Notes: generated from the letters alone by a model not told the origin. Positions 43,807-54,590 are shown, numbered from the stretch's first letter. The stretch: DNA of 64,000 nt from Curtobacterium sp. Leaf261 (GCF_001422205.1 NZ_LMMJ01000002.1:1-64000); one strand, 5' to 3'. Program-made: numbers and translations.

Positions 43807-45900
43807 GTGAGCGAGTCGGCGTCGACGGGATCGTCGGGCGAGGGAACGAAGCAGATCCCCGGCCTCGAGCCGACGGACGCGCCAGGCGCGACGGACGCGG
43901 CCGGGCGTGAGGCGGCGGCCGAGTCCGGCACGGACGGACTGGAGGCGCGCCCCGCGCCCGGCAGGTCCGACGCGTCCGACTCGGGGTCGGCCGAGCGGCA
44001 CGGCAGCGGTCTCGGTGGCAAGGCGCTCGCCGGCGTCGCGCTCGCCGCACTCGGAGTGGTGTTCGGTGACATCGGTACCAGCCCGCTGTACGCGCTGCGC
44101 ACCGTGTTCACGATCGACGACGGCGCGGTCAAGGCGACGCCGGACGACGTCTACGGTGTGATCTCGCTGATGTTCTGGAGCATCACGATCATCGTGTCGG
44201 TGAAGTACGTCGCGATCCTGCTCCGGGCCGACAACAACGGCGAGGGCGGCGTGATGGCCCTGGCCGCACTCGCGCGCCGCCTCTACGGCAAGAACGCGAG
44301 CCGAGCGGCAGCACTCCTCGTGATCGGCATCGTCGGCGTCTCGCTGTTCTACGGCGACTCGATCATCACGCCCGCCGTCAGTGTGCTCTCCGCGGTGGAG
44401 GGTCTCGAGGTCGCGACGCCCGGTGTGTCCCACCTCGTCGTGCCGATCGCCGCGGTGATCCTGACGATCCTGTTCGCCGCGCAGCGGTTCGGGACGGCCA
44501 GGGTCGGCAAGCTCTTCGGGCCGGTGATGCTGCTGTGGTTCGCGGTGCTCGCCGTCGCCGGCATCGGCTCGATCGTCAAGGACCCGACCGTGCTCCGGGG
44601 CCTGTCACCGACGTACGCGATCAGCTTCACGGTCGCCCACCCGGGGATCACCTTCGTGGCGATGGGTGCCGTCGTCCTCGTCATCACCGGTGCCGAGGCG
44701 CTCTACGCGGACCTCGGACACTTCGGGCGCCGACCGATCCACCGCGCCTGGTTCTTCGTGGTGTTCCCGGCGCTGACCCTGAACTACCTCGGGCAGGCGT
44801 CGCTCATCCTCAACGACCCGTCGACGCGCTCGAACCCGTTCTTCCTGCTGATGCCGGAGTGGGCGCGGATCCCCGTGGTCATCCTCGCCACGATGGCGAC
44901 GGTGATCGCGAGCCAGGCGGTGATCTCGGGAGCGTTCTCGTTGTCGGCGCAGGCGGTGCAGCTCGGGCTCCTGCCGCCGCTCAACATCCGGCAGACCTCC
45001 GAGAAGGACGGTGGTCAGATCTACCTGCCGGCCGTCAACCTGCTGCTGTTCCTCGGCGTGATGGCCGTGATGCTCACGTTCCGGTCGTCCGAGCGGCTGG
45101 CGACGGCGTACGGGGTGTCGGTGACGGGCGCCCTCGTCGTCGACACCGTGCTGCTCCTCATCGTGGCGCGGCGGCTCTGGAACTGGAAGATCTGGCACCT
45201 GGTCGTCGCCGCCGTGGCGTTCGGCGGGCTCGAGCTGACGTTCCTCGCGGGCAACCTGTCGAAGGTCATCCACGGTGGGTGGGTCCCGCTCCTCATCGCG
45301 GCCGCCGTCATCATGGTCATGACGACGTGGCGCCGTGGGCGTCTGCTCGTCATGGAGGAGCGCACCGAGCAGGAGGGCTCGCTCGAGGACTTCATCGCGA
45401 AGGTCCAGGCGCACGACATCCCGAGGGTCCCCGGGGTCGCGATCTTCCCGCACCCCAACAAGGACACGACACCGCTGGCGCTCCGCGCGAACGTGGAGCA
45501 CAACCACGTGCTGCACGAGCGGGTGATCATCGTGTCGGCCATCACCGTCGGGGTCCCACACGTGCCCGCCGCGAAGAAGTACGTCTGGGACGACCTGGGG
45601 TACGCCCACGACGGCATCGAGCACCTGCTCATCAAGTCCGGGTTCTCCGACGACCCGAACATCCCCGCGGCGCTGCAGCAGGCCTGCGTGGCCGACGTGC
45701 TCGACCTGTCGCCGGCCGACATCGAGGACGCGTCCTACTTCGTCTCCCGCGGTGCGCTCCGGCCGAGCCGTGGTCCGAGCATGGTGCGCTGGCGCAAGAA
45801 GCTGTTCGTCGCGCTCGCGCAGAACGCGGCGAACCCGGCCGCACGGTTCGGGTTGCCGCCGCACCACACCGTGACGATGGGGAGCGACGTCGACTTCTAG
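43807..45900 (+). CDS. kup: Kup-family potassium uptake transporter
   Basis: 697 residues, about 60 longer than common Kup proteins because of an extended N-terminus. The transporter starts at GGKALAGVALAALGVVFGDIGTSPLYAL (a family hallmark), with twelve membrane helices and a cytoplasmic tail. It imports K+ with protons. GAGAGG lies 8 bases before GTG 43807. Within the disordered N-terminal 75 residues, GLEARPAPG is encoded by a decayed family A palindrome. No c-di-AMP riboswitch was found upstream. Confidence 0.95.
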   Translation: MSESASTGSSGEGTKQIPGLEPTDAPGATDAAGREAAAESGTDGLEARPAPGRSDASDSGSAERHGSGLGGKALAGVALAALGVVFGDIGTSPLYALRTVFTIDDGAVKATPDDVYGVISLMFWSITIIVSVKYVAILLRADNNGEGGVMALAALARRLYGKNASRAAALLVIGIVGVSLFYGDSIITPAVSVLSAVEGLEVATPGVSHLVVPIAAVILTILFAAQRFGTARVGKLFGPVMLLWFAVLAVAGIGSIVKDPTVLRGLSPTYAISFTVAHPGITFVAMGAVVLVITGAEALYADLGHFGRRPIHRAWFFVVFPALTLNYLGQASLILNDPSTRSNPFFLLMPEWARIPVVILATMATVIASQAVISGAFSLSAQAVQLGLLPPLNIRQTSEKDGGQIYLPAVNLLLFLGVMAVMLTFRSSERLATAYGVSVTGALVVDTVLLLIVARRLWNWKIWHLVVAAVAFGGLELTFLAGNLSKVIHGGWVPLLIAAAVIMVMTTWRRGRLLVMEERTEQEGSLEDFIAKVQAHDIPRVPGVAIFPHPNKDTTPLALRANVEHNHVLHERVIIVSAITVGVPHVPAAKKYVWDDLGYAHDGIEHLLIKSGFSDDPNIPAALQQACVADVLDLSPADIEDASYFVSRGALRPSRGPSMVRWRKKLFVALAQNAANPAARFGLPPHHTVTMGSDVDF
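43935..43969. repeat. Decayed family A palindrome inside kup (A15)
   Basis: The left arm CGGACTGGAGGCGCG is intact; the right arm is reduced to GGTCCG. It is read in frame within the N-terminal extension of Kup. Confidence 0.6.
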
Positions 45901-45948
45901 GCGTCGCGTCGGCCGCGCCGGCCGCGCCGGCCGCGCCCGTCCGTCCGT

Positions 45949-46028
45949 CGGGTGTTCTGAACACGGCGGTCCGGCGTGAACACCGTGATCCGGGTGTTCC
46001 GGTCGGACGCGCGTGTTCAGAACACCCG
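45949..46028. repeat. Family C palindrome, unit 1
   Basis: An 80-base unit with perfect 16-bp arms: CGGGTGTTCTGAACAC (45949-45964) and its complement (46013-46028). Each arm also contains the shorter palindrome GTGTTCTGAACAC. Confidence 0.92.
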
Positions 46029-46033
46029 CGGCT

Positions 46034-46076
46034 CCGGCCTGGAGGGACGGCGCAGCCCCGCCTCGCGCCTCCCGCC
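46034..46076. repeat. Degenerate family A palindrome (A7)
   Basis: CCGGCCTGGAGGGACGGCGC faces GCGCCTCCCGCCG; several mismatches. It is sandwiched between the two family C units. Confidence 0.55.
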
Positions 46077-46080
46077 GCGT

Positions 46081-46160
46081 CGGGTGTTCTGAACACGGCG
46101 GTCCGGCGCGAACACCGTGATCCGGGTGTGCTGGTCGGACGCGCGTGTTCAGAACACCCG
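46081..46160. repeat. Family C palindrome, unit 2
   Basis: Second 80-base unit with the same perfect 16-bp arms (46081-46096, 46145-46160); only a few bases of the interior differ from unit 1. Its right arm encodes the last three residues and stop of the NrtR-like gene. Confidence 0.92.
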
Positions 46161-46868
46161 CCAGCCCCACACGGCCGCGGGCCGGCCGCCGGCGGAGCCT
46201 GGCCGGCCGCCCGCCGCGCCCGCGACGGCTGCCGACGGATCGCGGCGCTCGAGGGCCTCGTGCTTCTGCAGGAACCGGTGGAAGTTGCCGGCGTGCGGAT
46301 CGTGCCCGGCGAGGACGCTCTCGAGCCGGGCGGCGTCCGCGGTGGTGAACGTCTCTCCGAGGAGCGCCCTCGTGAGCGGGACATCGGACCAGCGGCGGGT
46401 GCGGACGGTGTCGAGGGCGGCCCGGACGATCCGATCGTGGTCGAACGGCAGCCCCCTGGTGTCACGAGCGTCCCCCCACAGCACGCTCGTGACACCACCA
46501 CCGGCCCCACCGCCGGCTCCGGCTCCGTTCTCACCCGCGGCCGCCGGGTCCACGACGGCCAGGAACGCCACGCTGATCGCGGCACTCCGCGGATCGCGCT
46601 CCGGCCCGTCGAACGCCCCGATCTGCGCCAGGTGTCGCACCCCGCCGCCCGTGATGCCGGCCTTGACCCTGAGGGCCCGCATCGCCCCGCGCGCCAGGAG
46701 CTCGGTGCCGTCGAGGAGCACCCCCGGCAGCGCCTGCGCCCCGGCGTACGGTGCGAACGCCCGCGCCGAGGTCGCCACGCGGAGACCGTCCGCCCTCGAG
46801 TACGACATCGGGACGACGTCGATGGCGATGAGCGGCTGGTCGCGGACCGCGTGGTCGACGCTCGTCAC
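46149..46868 (-). CDS. NrtR-like regulator (degenerate Nudix plus winged helix)
   Basis: 239 residues. N-terminal Nudix-like fold (LIAIDVVPMSYSRADGLRVATSARAFAPYAGAQALPGVLLDGTELLARGAMRAL) without a clear GX5EX7REUXEEXGU catalytic box. The C-terminal part, GETFTTADAARLESVLAGHDPHAGNFHRFLQ ... GGRPAAVWGWRVF, fits the NrtR winged-helix pattern. NrtR proteins repress NAD-synthesis genes and release DNA on ADP-ribose. GTG 46868 overlaps the NAMPT stop by four bases, so it is last in the operon. A Gly/Ala-rich loop (about 108-122) is unusual. Confidence 0.78.
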   Translation of the reverse strand: MTSVDHAVRDQPLIAIDVVPMSYSRADGLRVATSARAFAPYAGAQALPGVLLDGTELLARGAMRALRVKAGITGGGVRHLAQIGAFDGPERDPRSAAISVAFLAVVDPAAAGENGAGAGGGAGGGVTSVLWGDARDTRGLPFDHDRIVRAALDTVRTRRWSDVPLTRALLGETFTTADAARLESVLAGHDPHAGNFHRFLQKHEALERRDPSAAVAGAAGGRPGSAGGRPAAVWGWRVF

Positions 46869-48502
46869 GGCGCGGGAGTCTCTGCGGCCCCCGCCGACGT
46901 GATGTCCGTGCCCCGTCCCTCCCGGCCGGCCCCGTCCGAGTGTCCGGCAGCCTGCCGGCGCTCCGCACGCGCCGCGCGCTCCTGCCGGAGCGTCGCCCGG
47001 ACGTCCGCGAACGACTGGTGCACCAGGAACCGACCATCCACCCACACGGGCTGCAGGAGGCTCGTCGCCTCGTCGGCGGCGGTGGCCTCGTCCATCTGTC
47101 GGATCTCGCCGTCCGCGTCGCGGTGCAGGGCGATGCGACCCTTCGCGCTCTTCTTGCCGGAGCCGGTCTTCGGGTCCTTCTGGATGTCGATGGGTTCGCC
47201 GTCCACCAGGGCCCACGTGGCCTTGACCGCACTGCCGAGGTTGTCGCGCGTCATGTACTGGTACGTGTACGAGCCGATCCCGAGCACGATGTTGTCGCTC
47301 GCGTACCCCTTCGCCGCGAGCCGCTCGTAGATCCGGCGAGCGCGGTCGAGCGTGATGCTGTCGCCGTAGATGACACCGATGTGGCTGTCCAGGACCTTGA
47401 AGCCCGTGGCGTTCACGGTGTGCCCGAACTCCTCGTCGAGGAGTTCCACGACGCCCTTCTGCTCGGCTGTCCGCTCGGGGTCCGCGAGTGCCGCGGGATC
47501 GACGTCGTGGACCGAGCCCGTGATGATGTCGACCGGGTCGCCGGAGTCCGGGCGGATGACGAGCTTGCCGTCGCGCGCCATGATCCGGTCCCGCAGCGCG
47601 GGGAGGGTCTCGGTGACGACCTTGAAGAGGTCGAACCCGTCGCTCACGGCCGAGACGATGCCCGTCGGGTACACGTCGAGGATCTGCTCGAAGGTCTCGA
47701 GCTCGCCGTCGGCACCCCGGACGCACATGACGCTGTGCTCGGTCGCGGGCACACTCGCCCCGACCATGCCGTTGTCGCCGGGGTAGTAGCGGTCCACGAA
47801 GTCGAGCGTCGGCATCGAGTCGGTGCCGAGGAACGACAGCAGGTGCCCCGCCCCACCGGCCGCCGCGGACTCGATGCTCGTCTGTCCACGCATCGAGAAG
47901 TCGTGCGCCGCGAAGTCGATCGACGCGGGCTCCGCACCGGTCCGTGCCGCCCAGTCCTCCATCAGGTCCCGGTACTCCAGCGCCTTCGTGGCGACGGTCG
48001 ACGGGTGCCAGATCGACGCCGAGAGGGCGGTCTCGATGTAGTTCGGGAGCCAGAAGAACTCGTCGACGGTGTTCTCGACGGTCAGGGTGGCGACCCCGAT
48101 CGGGGCGAGGGTGCCCTCGGGCAGTGCGTTGATGCGGAGCGGCAGGTACCCGAGGCGGTGCAGGGCCCTGACGTGGTCGGAGCCGATGTGGTTCGGACCG
48201 AAGTAGTTCAGGAGCGCCTGCTCGAACAGGTCCGCGACCTCGTCCTCGTCAGCGGCGAAGAAGGGTGCCCACGCTTCGACGAGGCTCCGTTGGATGAACG
48301 CCTGCAGCCCGAACACGACGGCGTGCGTCGACTCCGGCATGTGCGCGTTCGAGCGGTTCGTCCAGTTGATGAGGATCCGCGTGGTGCCCTCGGGGTAGAC
48401 CTGCCGGTGCGAGTGCTTGTAGCCGTCCGTGGCGAGCAGCGGTGCGATCGGGCTCGCGGTGGTGATCCGTGGGCTGAGGCCGGTGGCGGGGATGATGGTC
48501 AC
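46865..48502 (-). CDS. Nicotinamide phosphoribosyltransferase (NAMPT/NadV type)
   Basis: 545 residues. DGYKHSHRQVYPEGT near the start, HDFSMRGQTSIESAAAGG with the catalytic-type His, VSDGFDLFKVV, IRPDSGDPVDII, and IGVIYGDSITLDRARRIYE all match NAMPT. Makes NMN from nicotinamide and PRPP. GTG 48502 overlaps the stop of the Prs-like gene (GTGA). The C-terminal 45 residues are Arg/Ala-rich and not conserved. Confidence 0.94.
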   Translation of the reverse strand: MTIIPATGLSPRITTASPIAPLLATDGYKHSHRQVYPEGTTRILINWTNRSNAHMPESTHAVVFGLQAFIQRSLVEAWAPFFAADEDEVADLFEQALLNYFGPNHIGSDHVRALHRLGYLPLRINALPEGTLAPIGVATLTVENTVDEFFWLPNYIETALSASIWHPSTVATKALEYRDLMEDWAARTGAEPASIDFAAHDFSMRGQTSIESAAAGGAGHLLSFLGTDSMPTLDFVDRYYPGDNGMVGASVPATEHSVMCVRGADGELETFEQILDVYPTGIVSAVSDGFDLFKVVTETLPALRDRIMARDGKLVIRPDSGDPVDIITGSVHDVDPAALADPERTAEQKGVVELLDEEFGHTVNATGFKVLDSHIGVIYGDSITLDRARRIYERLAAKGYASDNIVLGIGSYTYQYMTRDNLGSAVKATWALVDGEPIDIQKDPKTGSGKKSAKGRIALHRDADGEIRQMDEATAADEATSLLQPVWVDGRFLVHQSFADVRATLRQERAARAERRQAAGHSDGAGREGRGTDITSAGAAETPAP

Positions 48503-49359
48503 TTGATGACTCCTGTCAGGTAGGGCATGAGGTGGACGGTGGTGAGGCCGGCGACCTCGGTCTGTGGTGTGTACGAGTCGGTCGTGACGATCTCGCCGAA
48601 GTGCTCGGCGAGTGCCGGCGCGCGGCCGGAGAACACCCCGTGCGACACCCAGAGTCCGAGGCGCTCCTTCGGCAAGCCGGTCGACTCGGCGAGGCCCATG
48701 AACGTCCCACCGCCGTCGCAGATGTCGTCGACCACCAGGAACCGGCCGGTCTCGGGGAGTGGCTCGCACGAGAAGCTGGACAGCTTGCCGGTGGATTCGT
48801 CACGGTGCTTCTCGGCGCGGAAGACCGGCAGGTGGCAGGCATCGGCGACGGCGGTGGCCCGTGCGACCGCACCCTTGTCCGGGGCGATGATCCCGTCGTA
48901 GCGCTGGGGGACGTCGCGGTCGCGGCGGCCGACGACGGCGTTCCGGATGACCCGGTCGCTCGACACCACCGTCAGGCGTTCGACCAGTCCGACGATGACC
49001 GGCGAGTGCGGGTCGAAGGCGACGACCTGGTCGATGTGGAACCCGTTGAGGATGTCGGCGTAGACCTTCGCACCGAATGGCAGCCCGCGGTCCTGGCGTG
49101 CGCCGGGGAGGTACGGGATGCAGGCGACCGACTTCGACCCGCGCTGGCGGACCGCGTCTGCCCACATGCCGAGCATGACGAGGTCGTCGGCCATGGAGCC
49201 CTGTGCGCCGACGATCGTGGCGACCTCGGTGAGGGGGCCCTTGTCGGCGTTGTCGTCCGCGACCTTGACGTGGGCCTCTCCCGCGGGGAAATGCATCGTC
49301 GCGAAGGTCGGTGTCGTGACGTGTCCCGGGCCGATCCGGGTACTGAGTTCAAGTGCCAT
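48499..49359 (-). CDS. Ribose-phosphate pyrophosphokinase-like protein (Prs family)
   Basis: 286 residues, shorter than housekeeping Prs (about 310-325). YLPGARQDRGLPFGAKVYADIL and VVDDICDGGGTFMGLAE (PRPP-binding loop) are clear. Paired with NAMPT, it would supply PRPP directly for NMN synthesis; such Prs-NAMPT pairs are known from phages and some bacteria. First gene of the operon, ATG 49359. Confidence 0.88.
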   Translation of the reverse strand: MALELSTRIGPGHVTTPTFATMHFPAGEAHVKVADDNADKGPLTEVATIVGAQGSMADDLVMLGMWADAVRQRGSKSVACIPYLPGARQDRGLPFGAKVYADILNGFHIDQVVAFDPHSPVIVGLVERLTVVSSDRVIRNAVVGRRDRDVPQRYDGIIAPDKGAVARATAVADACHLPVFRAEKHRDESTGKLSSFSCEPLPETGRFLVVDDICDGGGTFMGLAESTGLPKERLGLWVSHGVFSGRAPALAEHFGEIVTTDSYTPQTEVAGLTTVHLMPYLTGVIK

Positions 49360-49372
49360 GTGAACACCGTAG

Positions 49373-49403
49373 CACGGTTCTTCTCTTTGTGAGAAAAACC
49401 GTG
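49373..49403. promoter_or_regulatory. Palindromic operator before the NAD-salvage operon
   Basis: CACGGTTCTTCTC (49373-49385) and GAGAAAAACCGTG (49391-49403): 12 of 13 positions pair, 5-base centre. It lies 14 bases before the operon's start codon and is AT-rich against its surroundings. Probable NrtR-type site. Confidence 0.6.
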
Positions 49404-49532
49404 GCGGCTGTCGGTTTCCCCCGAAAGCGACCGATCTGCTCAGGGTTTCGCCGGATCTCGTCGCTGTGCGCCCAAAGCGACTCCGGACGTGTGCCGCGTG
49501 CCGCGGTGCCGCGGTGCCGCGGTGCCAGGCGC

Positions 49533-49613
49533 CGCGGTGCGGGCCCGCCCCGGCCCTCCCGACCGTCTCCGGACTGGAGGCGCGGTGCGGGCCCGCCCCG
49601 GCCCTCCCGTCCG
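49533..49613. repeat. Family A palindrome (A8) with partial tandem copy
   Basis: A complete but imperfect hairpin spans 49569-49613. Its 3' 31 bases (GCGGTGCGGGCCCGCCCCGG onward, 49581-49612) are also present upstream at 49533-49563, differing at one base. Confidence 0.8.
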
Positions 49614-49629
49614 CCCCCGGGTCTGGGGC

Positions 49630-51282
49630 TCAGCCCTTCGGCCCACCCAGCCCGTCGATCTGGATCTGTGCCGCGTCGAGGTTCTGCAGCGCGGACGCCA
49701 GCACGTCGGCGTCGAACGTGCCGTCGTCGCGAGCGTCGAGGAGTGCCGTCCGCTGTGCCGTGATGCGCTCGAGCATCTGCGTCTTCGCGGCCTCCGGGTC
49801 CGACGGGCGCTCGAGCTCCGTCGTCGGCACCGCGTCGCGGAGGAGGTCGTGCAGCCGTGCGCGCTCCTCCGTGCTGCCCTCGGCGTCCACCGTGGTCGGT
49901 CTGATCCACCGGACGAGTGCGGAGAGCGTCCCGCCCTGCACCACGAGCGACAGCGCGGCGACCCCGAACGCGATGAGCACGAGGAGGGATCGGTGCGGCG
50001 TGTCCTGCGGCAGGGTCTGCGCCGCCGCGACCGTCACCGCACCGCGCATGCCGGCCCACACGACCACGGTGCCGTCACGCCACCCGAGCGGTGCCGCGGC
50101 GAAGTACTCGATGTCCGCGACGAGACGGGTCAGGCGAGTGCTGAACCGACCGAGGTCCTTCGCCGACGGCACCCGCCCCGCCCTCGGTCCCCTGTTGAGC
50201 GACCGGTAGGTGTCCGACGCCGTCTCCGGGTCCTCCAGCCCGGCGCGCATCTCGGCGATCCTCGGTTTCATGTCGTCGCCGCGCGTCGTCCGAGCGGCGA
50301 GTGACCGGAGGAGGGGCACCACGTACACCGCCCGGATGAGGATGGTGAGGACGAGCGCACCGATCGCGATCCAGACTGCCGGCGCGATGCCATCGGCGCT
50401 GTCCTGGACCTCGCCGAGGACGGTGGACAGCTCCAGCCCCATCGTGAGGAACACCGCGCCCTCGAGCACCATCTCGACGGTGCTCCAGTTCTGCGAGTCG
50501 GACAGCCGGGCCTGCGGCGACAGCACCCGCGGGGCGCGTCGGCCGGTGACCAGCCCCGCGACCACGGCCGCGACGAGTCCCGATGCTCCGAGACGCTCGG
50601 CCGGCAGCGACGCGATGAACGGGACCGTGAACGACAGGATCGTGTTGACGGTGGCGTTGCTGATCCGAGCCCGGACCAGGAGATCGAGCCGCCCGACCAG
50701 CCAGCCGATCACGAGTGCCACGGCGACCGAGTAGGCGAACGTGCCGAGCGCGCCCCAGAACGAGAACGCCACGGCGATGCTCGCAGTGGCGGTGCGGAGC
50801 AGGACGAGCGCGGTGGCGTCGTTGAGGAGGCTCTCGCCGTCGAGGATCGCGATGACCCGTTTCGACACCCCGGTGCGCTTGACGATCGACGTCGCGACAG
50901 CGTCCGTCGGGCTGACGATCGCACCGAGCGCGATGCCCCATGCGAGTCCGAGCCCCGGGATCACCCACGCGAAGAACAGCCCGAGCAGCACCGCGCTCCC
51001 GATGACGAGCACGACCGACAGTCCGCTGATCGCTGCGAACTCACGGCGGAAGTTCATCGCGGGCATCGACACCGCGGACGAGTAGAGCAGCGGAGGAAGG
51101 ATGCCGGCGAGGATCCACTCCGGCTCGATCTGCACGTCGGGGACGATCGGCAGGAAGCTCGCGCCGATGCCGAGCAGGACGAGCACCAGCGGGGCGGCCA
51201 CGCGGAGCTTCGGCCCGAAGACCGTGGCACCCGCGATGAGCAACAGGCCGAGCACCACGACCACGATGAAGAGATCCGTCAC
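49630..51282 (-). CDS. Na+/H+ antiporter, CPA1 family
   Basis: 550 residues. GAIVSPTDAVATSIVKRTG and LLNDATALVLLRTATA identify the ion-binding core, WAGMRGAVTVAAAQTLP the C-terminal membrane helix. An insertion of about 60 charged residues between helices (350-400) and a soluble tail follow. Distant from the antiporter at 14942. GTG 51282. Family A repeats lie at its 3' side. Confidence 0.93.
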   Translation of the reverse strand: MTDLFIVVVVLGLLLIAGATVFGPKLRVAAPLVLVLLGIGASFLPIVPDVQIEPEWILAGILPPLLYSSAVSMPAMNFRREFAAISGLSVVLVIGSAVLLGLFFAWVIPGLGLAWGIALGAIVSPTDAVATSIVKRTGVSKRVIAILDGESLLNDATALVLLRTATASIAVAFSFWGALGTFAYSVAVALVIGWLVGRLDLLVRARISNATVNTILSFTVPFIASLPAERLGASGLVAAVVAGLVTGRRAPRVLSPQARLSDSQNWSTVEMVLEGAVFLTMGLELSTVLGEVQDSADGIAPAVWIAIGALVLTILIRAVYVVPLLRSLAARTTRGDDMKPRIAEMRAGLEDPETASDTYRSLNRGPRAGRVPSAKDLGRFSTRLTRLVADIEYFAAAPLGWRDGTVVVWAGMRGAVTVAAAQTLPQDTPHRSLLVLIAFGVAALSLVVQGGTLSALVRWIRPTTVDAEGSTEERARLHDLLRDAVPTTELERPSDPEAAKTQMLERITAQRTALLDARDDGTFDADVLASALQNLDAAQIQIDGLGGPKG

Positions 51283-51352
51283 GGAGTCAAGAGTGGCGGC
51301 TCCGCCGAGTCAGCGCCAGCCACGGGTGCGCCCGTCATGGGCGGGTGGCGGA

Positions 51353-51829
51353 TCAGGCCCGCTCCGTCTTGTCCGGATCGCGGAGTGTTTCGCGGAACAG
51401 GTCCGCGATGCTCCGACCGAACTGGTTCGAGCACTCGCGCAACGCATCACTGACCGGCGTGACGTCGCGGATCGTGCGGTGTCCGGGCGCCGCCGCTGCG
51501 ACCGCACCGCCGTCCCAGAAGGCGGTGTAGGCGAACCCCGCGTCGCGCATGCACCGGCGCATCGCTGTCCTGGAGTCCTCGAACTCGGTCTCGGTGATCA
51601 CGCCGTCGGCCAGGATCCTTCGCTCGAACGGGCCGGCAGTCGAGCTCGCTTCCGCGAACTCGTGCGCCCACGCGCCGGCCGGAGCGAAGTCCGACGGATC
51701 GGGTGTGGGGCGCACAGGCACCCGGCTCAGGGGCGATCCACTCTCCGAACACACTCCGGAGCAACAGACGACCAACCCCACGACCGCGATGCTCATGGCA
51801 ACCACGCCGGGCATGTTCCGTATGTCCAT
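51353..51829 (-). CDS. Small secreted or lipid-anchored protein, function unknown
   Basis: 158 residues. A hydrophobic N-terminal segment (MPGVVAMSIAVVGLVVCCSGVCSE) suggests export, with possible lipidation at one of the Cys residues. The mature part has two conserved-looking Cys (RRCMRDAG, LRECSNQFG) that could form a disulphide. GAGGGG sits 7 bases before ATG 51829. Confidence 0.65.
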   Translation of the reverse strand: MDIRNMPGVVAMSIAVVGLVVCCSGVCSESGSPLSRVPVRPTPDPSDFAPAGAWAHEFAEASSTAGPFERRILADGVITETEFEDSRTAMRRCMRDAGFAYTAFWDGGAVAAAAPGHRTIRDVTPVSDALRECSNQFGRSIADLFRETLRDPDKTERA

Positions 51830-51979
51830 CACTGGCCCCCTCTGCCGGATGTGAGTTTCACCGTTAACATAATGGACGGTTCCGGCCCCCCGCAACACCC
51901 GGACCGCACGACGTGTCCGACCATCTGACGGACCCACTCGGCTCCGCCGCTCGCGACGGTGACCGCGTCGCAGACTCGC

Positions 51980-52030
51980 ACCGTGCCTCCAGTCCGGTTC
52001 CTGCATCCATTCCGGACTGGAGGCGCGCCA
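51980..52030. repeat. Family A palindrome in inside-out order (A9)
   Basis: Here the right arm (GCCTCCAGTCCGG) comes first and the left arm (CCGGACTGGAGGC) second, around CCATT-type spacer. It could be two half-copies or an inversion product. Confidence 0.8.
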
Positions 52031-52080
52031 CTTGTCCACAGGCCGGGTCGCGCCCGGCGCGTTCCCGGCCCGGCAAGGTA

Positions 52081-52094
52081 TCTTGATGTCAAGA
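52081..52094. promoter_or_regulatory. Perfect 14-bp palindrome upstream of icd
   Basis: TCTTGATGTCAAGA has perfect TCTTGA/TCAAGA arms and lies 76 bases before icd, with a GATC-rich run (52119-52132) between. A likely operator for a MarR-like or similar dimeric regulator. Confidence 0.5.
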
Positions 52095-52169
52095 GATCGC
52101 CGGACGCGAGTAGCGTGGCGATCGATCGATCGACATCAGCACGAGCGACACAAGGGAGTACCTGCCGGC

Positions 52170-54380
<2,211 letters not shown>

Positions 54381-54407
54381 CGCGCGCGTGACCGGCTGAG
54401 CCGGTTG

Positions 54408-54451
54408 CGGACTGGAGGCGCGGTGTCAGCTGGCACCGCGCCTCCAGTCCG
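54408..54451. repeat. Family A palindrome (A10)
   Basis: CGGACTGGAGGCGCGGTG (54408-54425) and complement (54434-54451), perfect 18-bp arms, loop TCAGCTGG identical to A3. Lies 28 bases after the icd stop, next to a small ACCGGC/GCCGGT hairpin. Confidence 0.95.
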
Positions 54452-54509
54452 TCTGTGGGTCGCGCCCGCGACCGCCACAGCCTGCGGTCCGCGCCCATGA
54501 GCGCCACAG

Positions 54510-54567
54510 CACAACCGAACCCACGCCACACAACGGCATCCCGCTGTGTCATGTGGGTCCCGTTGTG
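54510..54567. repeat. Family D palindrome (D1)
   Basis: CACAACCGAACCCACGCCAC (54510-54529) opposes the arm 54545-54567 (TGTGTCATGTGGGTCCCGTT then GTG), imperfect pairing. Sits just before the DUF4240 lipoprotein gene. Confidence 0.8.
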
Positions 54568-54590
54568 TCGTCGGACGCTAGTGTCCTGCC

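Noticed and set aside
45949..46160. GTGTTCTGAACAC as an SOS/LexA box
   Set aside because: Actinobacterial LexA sites are GAAC-N4-GTTC; here the half-sites are reversed and too close, and no damage-response gene follows.
52119..52132. CGATCGATCGATCGAC run as a replication-origin or methylation cluster
   Set aside because: A single short run without DnaA boxes or neighbouring replication genes.
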